From contig NC_079203.1 of the NCBI RefSeq assembly GCF_026745355.1, positions 55,972,141-56,036,140 on the forward strand: a stretch of 64,000 bases of DNA, in the 5' to 3' direction. Every line of letters starts with the position of its first letter. Positions within the stretch are counted from its first letter, which is position 1. The translations under genes and the position numbers were made by a program. Of the stretch, positions 1 through 12,170 are shown one piece after another. The DNA is from Beta vulgaris subsp. vulgaris. Its lineage: Eukaryota; Streptophyta; Magnoliopsida; Caryophyllales; Amaranthaceae. The notes beneath the pieces were generated by a model. That model saw only the letters and a program-made list of their open reading frames with translations. It was not told the origin of the DNA and searched no databases.

Positions 1-444
1 TATCCATTACCCACTTATACCCGCCCATCACCTAGGTGGATTTTCCACTCGCACACCTAATTTATTTTCTATATATAACCTATTATATAAATTAATTATT
101 AGAAACACCCATTTCAAAGAAAAAAAGTATACATTCTTAGTATTCATATTTCTTAATTATTTTTTACAATTTTTTAGATTTATGAACATAATTCTTTATA
201 AAGGGTAAATTAGTAAATATTATACGGGGCGGTTGGATATGGGGCAGGGCGGGAGGATATGGGGAGGGGCGGGTGGATTTGGGGCGGATGTGACCTCATA
301 TCCACCACCTACCCACCACCCATGGCGGATTTGACTTTTCGTATCCATACCCACCCACTACCCACCAAAGTCATATCCATACCCGCCCCAACTGGGGCGG
401 ATGCGGTGCGAAACCCGCCAAATTATACCCACCTGCCATCCCTA
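1..444. mobile_element. hAT-type element, right end only
   Basis: The stretch at 220-444 is a GC-rich island of degenerate GGCGGGTGGAT-like words, first in one orientation and then in the other. It ends with a terminal sequence whose reverse complement reads TAGGGATGGCAGGTGGG. This matches the TAGRGRTGGCA type of end seen on other hAT-like elements in this window. The left end lies outside the window. Short open frames through the island are low-complexity and I do not read them as genes. Confidence 0.55.
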
Positions 445-1262
445 ATTGTGGTGTTTGTTATGCTTTTTTTTTTCAATAATAATGAAGAATTGAAACTTAA
501 TGTACTAAGCACCTAAATTGTGAGAAATAACATTTCAATTTTAGCATTTAATCAAAAATAGTATTGGCAAAAAATCATGTAAAAGAGGCAAAAGAAGTAA
601 GGAGTTTGTAAATTATACTGAGTTTTGACTCTGATAGAGTTCACTTTATAATTCAAAGGAGGTTCTACCTTAAAATCATATGACAATAAGGGAATTAGTC
701 CTTTTGGATTATAAAGTAAATTCCTCTCTCTTCTTTTATCAATGTGGAATACTCGCATGTGTTATGCAATATACATCATAGCTACAACATAACTTGATCT
801 CCTCTTAAAAATAAAACAAATTTTCGCCACCCCTAAATAAAATTTATGGCCGGTTCCGTATATAGGGATGGAAATTCTTTTTTTCTTACTTTGGTGAAAA
901 GGAATTCCCCCTATTATTCTCTTCCACTTTAAATAGGGGCAGATCAGAATCAGAAAAATATTTTAGAGGGAGTCAAAAATATAATTTATATTTTTAGAGG
1001 GAACCAAATATAAAAATTAAGTTATTTTATTTTTAAAAATTACATTTTCAAACTTAATTTTTAGAACAATTTAAAAATTGATCAAGACTGTGGCTCCCGC
1101 CGATTTCTGTGATGTTCCGTCCCTGACTTTAAAAGGTCATTTGCTTGTTAAGTTGAGCCATGTAAAGTGTGCAAGATTTCAATTTCATAGGACATTCGCC
1201 TTACCAATCTAAAAGCAGCTAGAATACATGCTTTTAATCTTAGCTTATGTAGTGGTGGCTCT
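445..1262. other. Intergenic, no gene seen
   Basis: AT-rich sequence without a convincing reading frame. The part around 840-1130 has the look of an old repeat (AGAGGGA words, then a GC-richer patch at 1088-1127), but I could not define its ends. Confidence 0.5.
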
Positions 1263-1264
1263 TA

Positions 1265-1580
1265 CTCCCTCCGTTTCCTAAAGATCTTCCCACTTTCCGT
1301 TTGAGGGTGTTTCCAAAAGATCTTCCCTCTTTTGCTTTATTCCTTATTTGGCAAAACAAATTTCCCTATTCACCCTCTCATGTCACTATCATATGGTCCA
1401 CCATTACATTATTAATTCAATTTTACTCCTTTTCTCTCTCCTACTTTAACCCCTTTTTATTTGTTTATTTATCTTAACCCTTTCTCTCTCCTACTTTACT
1501 CACACCATGCCCACACAACTTGATTTTCCTTGGTATCTGTAGGAACAGTAAGTGAGAAGATCTTTAGGAAACGGAGGGAG
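1265..1580. mobile_element. Stowaway-like MITE
   Basis: Terminal inverted repeats CTCCCTCCGTTTCCTAAAGA and its complement at 1265 and 1580 are flanked by TA on both sides (1263-1264 and 1581-1582). This is the target site of the Tc1/mariner (Stowaway) class. About 316 bp, non-coding. Confidence 0.85.
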
Positions 1581-1789
1581 TATAATTTAAATCGAAGAAG
1601 TAATGTGAAAATGTTTTCACATCTTTTGCTTTTGTGCTCCCCATTTTATTTACAATGCCATATTCACTACTACGGTACTACCCCACTGACCCACTCTATA
1701 TTTACACTTGGTTGCCTCTTGCCTGGTTGAGTGGTTGGTGTATCTTATTTTTTCACGTGCTACATAGTTTCTATCCAAATGCCTTTGGT

Positions 1790-1985
1790 CTTACTAGCTT
1801 GGTGAAGTGGTATGATGATTTGTAAAATATGCCCTACGTCCCAGATTCGATCCTTGTGATTGAATTATTGTGAATAGTGGCCATATTCTCCTCTTCTAGC
1901 TAAGGCACGTGTCGCGACTTACCTCCTTCGTGGTATCTTAGTGGTGGGGTGGCGGGAGCCTTAGGGTTGGGGTTCAACCTTTTGC
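1790..1985 (+). mobile_element. SINE, family A
   Basis: A tRNA-like head has a box A-like segment (TGGTGAAGTGGTATGA) and a box B-like segment (GATTCGATCC) about 40 nt apart. A near-identical copy lies in the opposite orientation at 11178-11385, which supports a mobile SINE rather than a tRNA gene. Confidence 0.7.
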
Positions 1986-2542
1986 GGAGATTAGGAGGGC
2001 AGAAATTTTCCATGCTATGGCTTTGAACTTGCTGCTACTCTACTGCAGTTTTATTTTTATTTTTTGTGTGTTGTTGCATAACTTGCATTGTTTGTGGAAC
2101 ATGGGATGAGAGTATGATATCATGAGATAAGTTGAAGAAAATTGGTAAAGAGTGATTGAGAAAAACAAAGGTGGAGCTAGCTCTGCAAGGGATTGGAAAT
2201 ACACTCACAAAGGCATTTAGGGACTAAAATTGAAGAAAAAATAAGGGTCTGTTTTAGTAGCTTATTTGATTTCTTTGGACTTGTTTTATTTTAGGAAAAC
2301 AATATATGCAGTTTTTGAAGTTGTATATAAGAAACTACAATGGAACTTATTCAAAAAAAAACCTACAAATGGCTACAATGGAAATATTAAGCAAGAAATA
2401 AGCTTTGATTGTGTTGGTTGACATGTAATTATATCATAAATTTCTATATTAATTATAATATTGTTAAGAAAATATATTTAATGCTTATTTAGTTTGCAAT
2501 CCTAAGGATTGCATTAAGTAATTTATATTTAGTTATTTAGTA

Positions 2543-2756
2543 CTCCCTCTGTTTCAAATTATAAGGCATTTTAGCTAAAAGAATTTGTTTCAAAATATAA
2601 GGCATTCTACAATACCAATGTAAGATTAAATGTAACTTTATATTATCATAAAAGATAAGCTTATAGGTTATTTTGTATTATCAATACAATATTTAATGTC
2701 AATTCTTATTACCCATACAAAAACCTTAAACGACTTATATTTTGAAACGGAGGGAA
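2543..2756. mobile_element. Stowaway-like MITE
   Basis: CTCCCTCTGTTTCAAA at the left and its complement at the right, flanked by TA at 2541-2542 and 2757-2758. About 214 bp; the inner part repeats ATAAGGCATT near the left end. Confidence 0.8.
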
Positions 2757-3098
2757 TATACGTTTATATGAAATAATTAGAACTTATTTTAATCTAATTT
2801 ATCGAGATTTATTGAAATTTATTATATAAGGGATTAGAATGAATATGTATAAATTGAAATGTGTTAAAACTTCTCTTGAAGTAATAAGAAGCGGGCTTAT
2901 CAGAAAAGAAGCACTATAACAATTAAATGGACATATGTTGCACTCGTTAATCGATAAAAGTTTGAGCAACTTACACGCACTCAAAGGAGATTGCGTTCTA
3001 AAACCAATTGGCAATATAAGAAGTAACTCCTCAAACTTATTAAATTGTATATTTATCTCCTCATGATCAATGTATGACAATACTTACGTTTATATATA

Positions 3099-3360
3099 CT
3101 TCCTCCGTTTCGAATTACTCGCTACATTTTGAAAATTCCACTATTCATCAATGAGGCTTGACCATACATTATTTACTATTAGATAAAATCAAATATTATA
3201 ATGTAATATGTTGTTGGATTCAATTCGTCTTAATGTATATTTTCAGAAAATAAAATTTTTATACTTTACTATGATACATAATCAAAGATATTAATAATCA
3301 AAGTAGTACATCTGTAAGCATGAAAATCAAAGTATAGCGAGTAATTTGAAACGGAGAAAG
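3099..3360. mobile_element. Stowaway-like MITE
   Basis: Ends CTTCCTCCGTTTCGAATTAC and complement, with TA at 3097-3098 and 3361-3362. About 262 bp, non-coding. Confidence 0.8.
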
Positions 3361-3622
3361 TACGTCCTTTGTGGTATCTCAACGAATATTGATATAAATA
3401 TAAAATATTTAAAGTAATTTACACGTGCACATGGAGAAATGTTCAATCAATTTATTTAAAGTAAATAGGGCCCAAATTACATGAATTTTTTTTTGTTTTA
3501 TTGCACAGTACAGAACTAAAAAAAGATGGTGGAAAAAAAGTACATCTCCAAAAGAAATGTCAGTTTAGCTCCACATTGAAAAAAAAGAGGAGAATCTCTA
3601 ACATTAAGTCTGATGAGAAAGC

Positions 3623-3887
3623 CTTGGTAACCAACTGTTTGAGTCCAAAAAAGACTCAAACACTCAAAAAGTTACACAATGGTACCATTATAACCTGGTA
3701 TTGCACATTGTTATCAGGATTGGTACCAAGCAACCTTACTTTGGTATCAAAATTTTCGGACAATGGTACCAATCTAACCTAGCATTGGTACCAAACAACA
3801 CGAGCGTGAAATTTCCAAGGCTTAAAATGACCAAATTACCCCCGTACGTTTGAGTCCCCTAAGAGACTCAAACGGTTGGTTGCCAAG
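3623..3887. mobile_element. Inverted-repeat element with hairpin ends
   Basis: The two ends are inverted copies of about 23 bp (CTTGGTAACCAACTGTTTGA at left; a T-to-C variant at right). Each end also contains its own small palindrome, GTTTGAGTC...GACTCAAAC. The interior carries several GGTACCA palindromes. About 265 bp. The superfamily is uncertain (Mutator-like or hAT-like) because I could not fix a target duplication. Confidence 0.6.
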
Positions 3888-4281
3888 ACAAGCTCAAGTC
3901 TGATAGGGTTATTCGCCAACATCTAAGCCCATTGAAATTTCATCAGTTCATTCAATTGTTAAATCAGCAAAGATATAAGCTTGGGAGCACCAAAAGCACC
4001 TTGATTATGCCAGAATGAAATAACTAGAAATTGTTCTAATTCAAACAATTATTTCCCCAAGTCACTCATCATATTTTGACCTATTTTCTCTCATTTCATT
4101 CTATTATCTCATGTATCATTTATCAGCCAAGAATGGACTTTATGAAGATAATTATGAACATGTAATAAACATCATCCAAGATTGAAAGAAAAATATAATA
4201 TAGGTTAGCTACATTTTCTCTTCCACTTCAAAAGCCTGAAATTTTTTTTTAACTTAAACTCTTTTGATTGGATCCTGATGA

Positions 4282-4485
4282 CTAGTTATTAGGTCCGAAT
4301 TATATCCGAATAAGGATATTTTTCTTTTTATTTATATTATACTTTAAGATGATAAAAATAAAATTATTTGGTTTAGTGGTTAACACTTTAGTATAAAATC
4401 TTGAAGTCGTGAGATCAAACCCTATGCTATACAATTGCAAAATTTTCGTCCTTTGTTTAAGAAGCCTTTTAATATATTTTATAGA
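4282..4485 (-). mobile_element. Small Helitron-like element
   Basis: Read on the minus strand it starts TCTATAAAATATATTAAAAG and ends in CTAG, between a host A and T, as Helitrons do. About 204 bp and clearly non-autonomous. Inside is a tRNA-like box B (GATCAAACC). It belongs with the copies at 11828, 31437, 58020, 58274 and 61465. Confidence 0.65.
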
Positions 4486-4635
4486 TATTCAACGAATAAT
4501 TAGGGTAATTTGTTTCCTTTTTTTTTTACTTTTCCTTTTCTGTTTTCGGGGACATTTTTTTCCTCAAAATTACTTACCGAATGGTCTCATATTATAAAAT
4601 GTGAACACCGAAGGAGAGAAAGGGGTGAGTAATGG

Positions 4636-5294
4636 TAGGGGCGAGCACAAGCGAATACCCGGTCATAATTTCGGGGAATTGGACCCGGACCCAGTCAGAA
4701 CGGTTCCTAAAATTTGGAGTCGGAATTAGTTGGACCAGGTCCTCATTTTCTAGAATTGGTCTTGAAACCATTGGGACCAGTTCCAACACCGGGTACCCGA
4801 TTATCGAGAAGTGTGATGTAATGTCGATTTTGACTGGAGGTGACTTTCTAGAATTGGTCTTGGAATTGGTAGGAACCGATTTTAGTATTGGGTATTCGGT
4901 ACCCAATGATATTCAAAAGCTAAATTGTTTTATTGTTAAGTTTAATAAAGACTAAAATAAGAACCATAGCATATATGTATTAGTATCTCTTATAATTTCG
5001 GCCAAACTTCTAATGACAAGCTAATAAGTCTTAAGACTAAATTATTCATCATACATAAAAAATTTCACTAAGTACTTAGTCTGAGACATGATTTTGTCAA
5101 GTATCTATATTTACCGGGTACCCAGTTGGTAACGGGTCCAACATTTTACTACCCATAATTGGAACCAATTGCAACCGAATCCTCAGTTTTGGACCCAAAT
5201 TTGATCCCAATAGGACTAGTTTTAATTCCGAACCCAATGAGTTCAACCGGTTTTGAATTTGAAATCGAATACCCAGTTTTTCTACTCACCCCTA
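4636..5294. mobile_element. hAT-type non-autonomous element
   Basis: Ends are TAGGGGCGAGCA at left and, on the other strand, TAGGGGTGAGTA at right. The flanking 8-mers agtaatgg (4628-4635) and attaaggg (5295-5302) match at 6 of 8 positions, consistent with an aged 8-bp duplication. Both arms are GC-rich (ACCCGG, GGACCAG words) around an AT-rich middle. The overlapping ~105-residue open frames on both strands are by-products of these inverted arms. Confidence 0.7.
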
Positions 5295-5302
5295 ATTAAG
5301 GG

Positions 5303-5957
5303 GTGGTCCTAGTAAAAAAAAAATGTACGATAATGACTAAACACCAGCCATTTACTACCATAAATATTGTGCTCATCATGAAGATTTCAACTATAGTAGT
5401 AGCTTAGGTATATATCAATTATTTTTGTTTTGGCTTTATTAAGATGTGATTCTCATTTACTTATCGAATTCTAAAAGCTTAGATGGCAAATCTTGTATGT
5501 CATATTTCATTTCTTTTCTACTGCACATCATCACATGACAGATATATCTCAAGGAGAGGTAGGAAAAAGATAAAGTAAGACAGAATAATGTTTCTTGTCA
5601 TTGTTGAACGCCACAAATTGTTGAGAAGTTGAAACCTTAACTTCCGCGCACATGTTTCTCAAGTCTTTTGTATAGAACTTAATGCATTCTCTCCTTGTAA
5701 GGCACTTGGAGAAGAAGTGCATTATTTGTCATGAAATATACTAGAGATCGTCAGAAGTTCATAGGTAAATTGATGCCCAATCTTGTGATGTACAGTAAAT
5801 TGATGTCCAATCTCTAAACTAACGTGTCTTGTATGTGCTAGTAGCTTAGCAGGGATTGGTTAATTAATTTGTCTGCTAAAAATATAGTAAAAGTTAAAAC
5901 TTTAATGCATGCTCCACTTTTTGTTAGGAATTTCATTAATTGAAGGCCAATGACATG
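5303..5957. other. Intergenic, no gene seen
   Basis: AT-rich with no supported reading frame. A short LINE-tail-like remnant (AATTTCATTAATTGAAGGCC) sits at 5928-5947, just before the LINE insertion. Confidence 0.45.
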
Positions 5958-5973
5958 TATGAACAAGTAGTAC

Positions 5974-6575
5974 CTTTTTTTTCGGAAGAGAAATTTCTTT
6001 AATTGAAGGTCAAACGACATCTACAATAAATATTAAAGAAAAACAAAATACAATCAAACAACATCAAATCAACTTTGTGTTCAATAAACTTACAATGAAC
6101 CAGATCGAATACTGTGGTGGTCCCTTGTATGTATTTGTTGTCTCAAGCAGCTGTTAATGGAATCGTCTATCATTTTGACATAATTTGGAGAAGAATATTA
6201 TTGATCTAACCATATAGCATGGTGACTGCATACCAGCTTCCAATACCTTCATGTTGATACTCTTGAACTTCAATCGATGAGAACGATTTCTCATACCTAC
6301 AAAATAGAGTCACAACTCCCATAGGGGTGAAGGAGACCTCCATGACAGAGAAGGCTAAACTTTACACAACATGGCACGAGAAACTCATAAAAAGAGACTA
6401 ATTTATTCAACAAATAAAAGTACAAATCAAAAACTAAAAGCAAAAGAGGAAAAAGGCTTACCAGCATGGGTGAAATCATCCATGACAGTCCCTAATTGAT
6501 GAAAGGAAAGGGGGGGAAGTGGGGGGTGGCTAAAGAGCGAGAAAAAGTATATGTTTAGGTTACTTTTAGTGCATA
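5974..6575 (-). mobile_element. LINE-derived insertion with 16-bp duplication
   Basis: A perfect 16-bp target duplication, TATGAACAAGTAGTAC, flanks the element at 5958-5973 and 6576-6591. The left edge begins with a T-run, meaning a poly(A) tail on the minus strand. It is followed by AAATTTCTTTAATTGAAGG, typical of plant LINE 3' ends. No reverse transcriptase is encoded. The copy is 5'-truncated or non-autonomous. Confidence 0.75.
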
Positions 6576-6839
6576 TATGAACAAGTAGTACATTGCAGAT
6601 TAGCTTATGTACTCGTACACATAGCTATTAGAAAAAAGATATAGATCAACAAAAGAAATTAATAAAATTACTCTTTCTGCCTTCATGTAATTGTCGTGTT
6701 TTACTTTCATACTCTACCCTTCACTATTAATGACATTGATAAATTTTTATTACATATTAAATTGAAAAGCTAGTTATAAGGCCTAGATGATTTCACATGG
6801 AATCTAATTATAAGACAAAAACGATATATTGTGAGGTTA

Positions 6840-7680
6840 TCATTATGTCACATGCACAACAAAGAGCCTGGTGCTTGTATGATGACTAGTGAGATGTCAA
6901 GAGTTTGAGACCCCTTATAAATATTTCTTCATTTTCTCAGTAACAAAAGAGTACTATAAGAAATATCGTGTCACTTGTGACATGGCCCCACTGAAGAGTT
7001 TGAAAGGAAAGGGCAATATATATTCTATTTTAATTTCGTTAAATATAAGGGAATGTAAATAGGTGGCAAGAATTAGGATTATGACATTTGTAATAAGTGA
7101 TAGATGTTTCAAGACCTCTTATAAATATTTTGATAATCTTTTAGAAAATTGTCATGTAAGAGATGATGTGGCATCGTATCAGCACTTAAAGTTGAGTGAC
7201 ACATAGCTGTTAGGGTAATAATATTATATACCTCCTCTTTTCAATGCTAATTAATCAATACATTTTATATTTCTATATTCCCATATTAATTGATATAATT
7301 TTTAAAATGGAGTAGTCCCACCAATCTAATAGTATAATTCTCTCTTCATGGAAAACTCTACAATAATACAGAAATTTCACCACGTTTTTTTTCAAAAAAT
7401 TGAGGCCAAACGATCCACCAATTATTACAATAAAAAATCACCTCACTCCAACAACTAATAATAAAACAAGAAGTCATATGATGGTAGTTGGCATTGCAAT
7501 TTCATTACAAAAATATCTCACAGTGGATATTTGATTCGAAGAAAGTGATCGGTCATGGGTTCAAAACCTCTTATAAGCATTTCGATAATTTTTAGAAAAA
7601 TGTTATGTAAGAAATGACGTGGTGCTATGTCACCACTTGGAATGGAGAGACGCGTGGCAACCTATAATTATTGCCCTTAC
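6840..7680 (+). repeat. Cluster of three related SINE-like copies
   Basis: Three diverged copies of one unit lie at about 6855-6985, 7075-7215 and 7515-7680. Each has a box B-like GTTTCAAGACC / GGTTCAAAACC segment, then CTTATAARYATTT, a GTCATGTAAGARATG-type segment and an end rich in GTGACAC. A small AT-rich inverted repeat and a T-tract remnant separate the copies. Confidence 0.5.
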
Positions 7681-7897
7681 GTGTTACTAACATACTTCTC
7701 CCATTCTAAAATAAGTGAAACACTTCTTTAAAAAATCTCTGATATATATAAAAAAAATGTTTCAGTTATTTCAGTGGAGTAAATATATATAAATTATAAA
7801 CCTTTACATATTGTAATCATACATTGAACACATCTAGTAAGAGCAAAGCCCCAAAAAAGTTGATCTCTATATTCATGAGCTTTGTGATCATCAATCA

Positions 7898-8537
7898 TGT
7901 TGGAATCAAGGCTTGAAAAGCGTTGTCTTCTTTTTATTAAATGTCCCACATTGCTTATGGGAGGGAATACTTTCTTGCTTTATATATTCCCTCCCCCGGC
8001 CTTCTTTTTATTGAGTTGATACTTGAGATGCTTTTGTGGTTGGATGTCATGTTTGGGTTTGGGCTTGCTATCACACACATGTGCGCACGCCTCCCGAACC
8101 GGGCCATGGGCCATATGCTTTGGGTAATAAACTTAACTTAACTAACTTTTTGGACCCAGGCTGAGCGTTGTGTGACTGATGAAGATTTGTAACGTTTTGA
8201 CCGTTACGGGATTAATGGCAATCCCATGATATCCTCCCCTTTTACTACCTTTCGCCTGATTTATTCCTATAAAATCAGTGATTCCTGATCAGTTCAAGAC
8301 ACACAAAAACATTCTCTTCTCTTCCCTTTCTTTTCTTTTCCTAGGTTCGTGCTACTCTCCAAGTTTTGACCGCTACTGGTGGCAGTTTTAGGCTGTTGTG
8401 TTAACCTTGGAGAGCTTTTCGACCAGATTGATTACCACCATTGTCGGGCCGTAATTGCTTTCAAGTCAGTGATCTCCTACTACGACACAACCTTGAAATC
8501 ATTCTTCCTCTGCCATTGCGACTGTCAATTTCTAACA
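7898..8537 (+). mobile_element. Solo LTR, Copia-like
   Basis: Begins TGTTGGAATC, ends TTTCTAACA, and is flanked by a perfect 5-bp duplication AATCA (7893-7897 and 8538-8542). No internal retrotransposon sequence is attached, so this is a solo LTR left by recombination. It contains its own promoter-like TATA (CCTATAAAATCAGTG, about 8268) and a CT-rich stretch after it. The CCCACATTGCTTATGGGAGG segment is typical of Copia LTRs. About 640 bp; same family as 9736-10369. Confidence 0.85.
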
Positions 8538-8542
8538 AATCA

Positions 8543-9735
8543 AGATACTCATGGTTAAAGATACTCGTACCTTTGAAACCGAGATCATCCACTATTTGAC
8601 TACAACGATATACCATCATTCAGTCATATCTGATCCACTTCTCCAGAGTTAAGCCATTTCAGGGAAACCCCAACTACTTCCACCAAAAACAAGAAGTTTA
8701 CATTGGAAATTAAAATAGCGTTTTCGCTTTGGATGGGCCTAAAAACATTATGCTACATGTAGGGCGGAAAAGAATGTTTTAGCTAAAAAATGGTAGAAAG
8801 CTTCATAATTTCTACCATTTGTTTCTGGTAGGAATCAATCTATACGTATAAAATAGAAGTATAAAACATGTTGTTAAGCAACTAAGCAATTAAGAAATAT
8901 ATTTTAATAAATGAATTACCCGACTCGTCTATTGGCTTGTTTCTTAAACAAGCACATATATATAAAATAAACAAATTTACTTATATTTATGACAAATATT
9001 CAAATTATTTCAAGCACAACTGATAATATTGATAGTAGAATTGTACGTAGCTAAACAGGTTGTCATGCATGTCAGATTTGGATTAAGATATTCAATCCTA
9101 ACCTAACTCGTTTAATAAATGGATCATAAATGAAGCCCGCTAATTTCTTGTCGGATTTGGATCAGTCAATTTCACAACCTTCCCTAAAAAAAATAACTAA
9201 GCATGTCTATCCCTTGTTCAAGCCTCACTATAATCATCCTCATCCATCTCAAAAATGACAAAGATGGTCAGTACAAGTCTTGATTTCACTACATCAAGTA
9301 TCCACACCCAATACTCATCCATGGATCTAATACAATTTTTCGACTCCTTCTCAAAACCTAATATATTAAGTTATTTATACTTCCTCCATTCTTTTTTAAT
9401 CGCGATATGTTGATTTTTCTATTATTCACAGTTTATACTTTGACTAAGTATAATGATTTATATACAAGAATAAACATATTCATACGATATTTTATTTGAT
9501 TTTTCTCAATGTGTAGCTTTTTAATCTCATTTGCATAATTTTTTTTATAAATACATAGCTTGTTTTATTTATATCAGATATTATTAGTGTCTTATTTAAA
9601 CCAACTCTTATATTTTAATGGCACACATAATATAACTATAAGATTATGGACTTTGGTATATACTTGACATGACTATGACAAAAACAAAATAACTAAAAAG
9701 TCTAAAACAAATACACACATCAGATTAATAACAAA
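8543..9735. other. Intergenic, no gene seen
   Basis: AT-rich. A decayed left end of a Stowaway-like element (ACTTCCTCCATTCTTTTTTA) lies near 9380; its partner end was not found. Around 9070-9175 there are TCGGATTTGGAT-type words like those in hAT arms. Confidence 0.45.
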
Positions 9736-10369
9736 TGTTGGAGTTAAGGCTTGGAAAAGCCTTGGCTCATTTTCTTGTTTGTCCCACATTGCTTGTGGGA
9801 GGGAATTTCTTCATGTTTATATACTTCCTCCCTCCTTCTATCTATTGAGTTGTGAATAGAGATGCTTTTGTGGTTGGATGATATGTTTGGTTTGGGCTTG
9901 CTATCACACACGCGCACGCGCCGCCCGGACCGGGCTAGGGCCTTGGGCCTTGGGGAATTAACTTAACTAAAGTTTTGGACCCGGGAGCTATGCGTGTGTG
10001 GCTGTTGGAATTCTGTAACGTTTTGACCGTTACATTATTCATGGCAATCCCTAATTATCCGCCCAATTAATTCTGTCTTGATTGTGCCTGATTTTTCCCT
10101 ATAAAATCGGTGCCTTCTGTTCAGTCAGAGATACAAAAACAAACACTCTTCTCTCTTCTCTTCTCTCTTCCTGGGTTTTCGTGCTATTCTCTAAAGCTCA
10201 GTTTGCTAGTGGTGGCATTCTTAGCTGCTGTGTAAACCTTGGGGAGCATTCTGGCCAGGATCGATAACCACCATTGTCGGGCCGTAATTGCTTTCAAGTC
10301 AGTGATCTCCTATCACGGCACAGTTTATGAAAGCTTTATTTCTGCCTTTGCGAATCTTTTATTCCAACA
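9736..10369 (+). mobile_element. Second solo LTR of the same family
   Basis: Begins TGTTGGAGTT, ends ATTCCAACA, with a perfect 5-bp duplication ACAAA at 9731-9735 and 10370-10374. It aligns with the LTR at 7898-8537 along its length, including the TATA (CCTATAAAATCGGTG, near 10100) and the segment CATTGTCGGGCCGTAATTGC. The different duplication shows an independent insertion. Confidence 0.85.
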
Positions 10370-10824
10370 ACAAACATCAGATTAGTTTCTAGCCCACGTG
10401 GTTCCTTAACCCAACATCACAAAAAAAATGTTTCCCAGCAAAGAAAAAGCCCAAAGCTATCAAATTCTATAAGCGGCCCAAATGAAATAGTTCAATAAAG
10501 AAAGAAGCCCAAGTGCCCAACATAGTATGAACAAAGCCCAACTAGCAACAAGCCAGAATGAAACTTATATAAATTCGACACACTACCTGATTAATTAGCA
10601 CCTTTTTGGGCCCAGGTACAATACGAAATGACAACAATGCGTCTTCCATAGGAAGGGTAACATCAAAGCCCACAAAAGTTGATATTACCAAGCTATAAGA
10701 AGTCCAAATAAAGTCAGAGTTTCTATTAGACCCACGTATATATAATATATGCATGAGTATGGTATATCCAAATGGCTATTTTTTCGCCATAACAAATGAA
10801 CAATGAGCTAAAATGTCTCTTTAA

Positions 10825-11171
10825 GGCAATGTTCAGTTCACCTTATTTTTGCTTATTTCAGATCTAATCAGATCAGATCAGATCAGAAAAAATAAGTTCA
10901 GATCAGAACAGTTCAGATCATGCTTATATTTAAAAATCATTATATCTATCATTACATATTAGTAAAAATTATAATAATTGAATATTAATAAAGTACTCAT
11001 TGAGACGAATCAAACAAGACCCCACATGACTATATTTTTTCTTATATATTGAGAAAAATCTAAAAGATAAGATCTTGTAATCAGAAAAAATAAGTTCAGA
11101 TCAGAAAAAATAAGTTCAGATCAGATCAGATAAGTTCAGATCAGAAAATTTCAGGTGAACTAAACATAGCC
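10825..11171. mobile_element. Tourist-like MITE with GATCA-pentamer interior
   Basis: Ends GGCAATGTTCAGTTCACCTT and, inverted, GGCTATGTTTAGTTCACCTG, with TAA at 10822-10824 and 11172-11174 (the PIF/Harbinger target pattern). The interior is runs of AGATC/GATCA pentamers. Around 10940-11055 a segment matches the middle of the Stowaway element at 42893-43151, so part of one element has been copied into another. Confidence 0.75.
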
Positions 11172-11177
11172 TAAGTG

Positions 11178-11385
11178 TACAGTGTTCGATGCTCTTCTGC
11201 GAACCCCAACCCTAAGGGCCCCCACTACTAGGATACCACAGAGGAGGTAAGTTGCGATATGTGCCTCAGATGAGAGAGGAGAATATGGCCGCAATTCACA
11301 GTAATTCAATCACAAGGATCGAATTTGGGACGTAGGGCATATTCTACAAACCCACTATACCACTTCACCTGAGACGTAGGATCGA
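11178..11385 (-). mobile_element. SINE, family A, inverted copy
   Basis: On the minus strand this reads as the same unit as 1790-1985: GGTGAAGTGGTATAGTG (box A-like), then AAATTCGATCC (box B-like), then the shared body ending in a GGGTTGGGGTTC segment. Confidence 0.7.
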
Positions 11386-11827
11386 TGCTCTTGCCCAAGT
11401 GTACGGTGAATGTTTTGCAATCAAGTAAGAAAATATCTCGTACAATACATTTATACCATTATAAACAATCAAGTAAGAAATTTTCTCGTACAATACATTT
11501 ATACCATTATTAAAAAAAACAGGTAATTCATCTGAAATGATCTTGACCTTTAGCCTATTTTCCTAGATAACTCTTACTTTTACACCTCTATCTTCGATAA
11601 CCTTGTATGTGTATTTTCTCATAAATACATATCGAAAAATAGATGGCGTTACGTGTGTTTGACTTTGGCATGTTTGACAGTTAATTAAAAATATCCGCCA
11701 ACTTCTTTTCCCTTTTTACAGTAATTTCTCCATCAATTTGGCATGTGTTTAGAGAGGAAAAGATATTGTAAAAAGGAAAAAAGGGGTTGGGAGATATGTT
11801 TTAACTAGATGTCAAACATGCCAAATA

Positions 11828-12075
11828 AAAGGCGTTCTTAATCAAGAACGGAGCTACGTGGCGGTCTCTCTTATGGTGTTCTACTATATGTAATCCATAT
11901 ACAACAAAAAAAAGAGAGAAAGAGTAATTGCATTTTGTAAGATTTTACCCATGACCTCAAGTTTAAATACTAAAGTATTTACCACTAAACTAAATTATAT
12001 TTGGTGATAACATTCTAAAGTAAAATATTACTAATCAAAATTATAAGTACCATGGGCTACCGGTCTATAAACTAG
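11828..12075 (+). mobile_element. Helitron-like element, plus strand
   Basis: The 3' end is CTAG followed by host T (12072-12076), preceded by a CCATGGGCTACCGG hairpin-like segment. The body matches the reverse complement of 58020-58270, including GTTCTTAATCAAGAACG and the GGTATATGG-type segment. The 5' TC end is degraded. Confidence 0.6.
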
Positions 12076-12118
12076 TTAATGCTCAAAAGTTGTTCATCGA
12101 CAAATGTGTAAATTAAAA

Positions 12119-12170
12119 TGAAACATCTATTTTTTATTTTTTTTAAAGGAGAAAACTGAAACATCTATTT
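12119..12170. other. Tail-only micro-insertion
   Basis: A perfect 14-bp direct repeat TGAAACATCTATTT (12119-12132 and 12157-12170) flanks only 24 nt, mainly a T-run followed by AAAGGAGAAAAC. It reads as a retrotransposition event that left little more than a tail. Confidence 0.55.

Noticed and set aside
259..516. 85-codon open frame near the window start
   Set aside because: It is a translation of the GC-rich arm of a hAT-type element whose right end is at 444.
4592..4955. Overlapping ~105-residue open frames on both strands
   Set aside because: They coincide with the GC-rich inverted arms of the hAT-type element at 4636-5294; opposite-strand frames are expected there.
7898..10369. One LTR retrotransposon with two LTRs
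   Set aside because: Each LTR has a different perfect target duplication and the 1.2 kb between them has no retroelement coding sequence.
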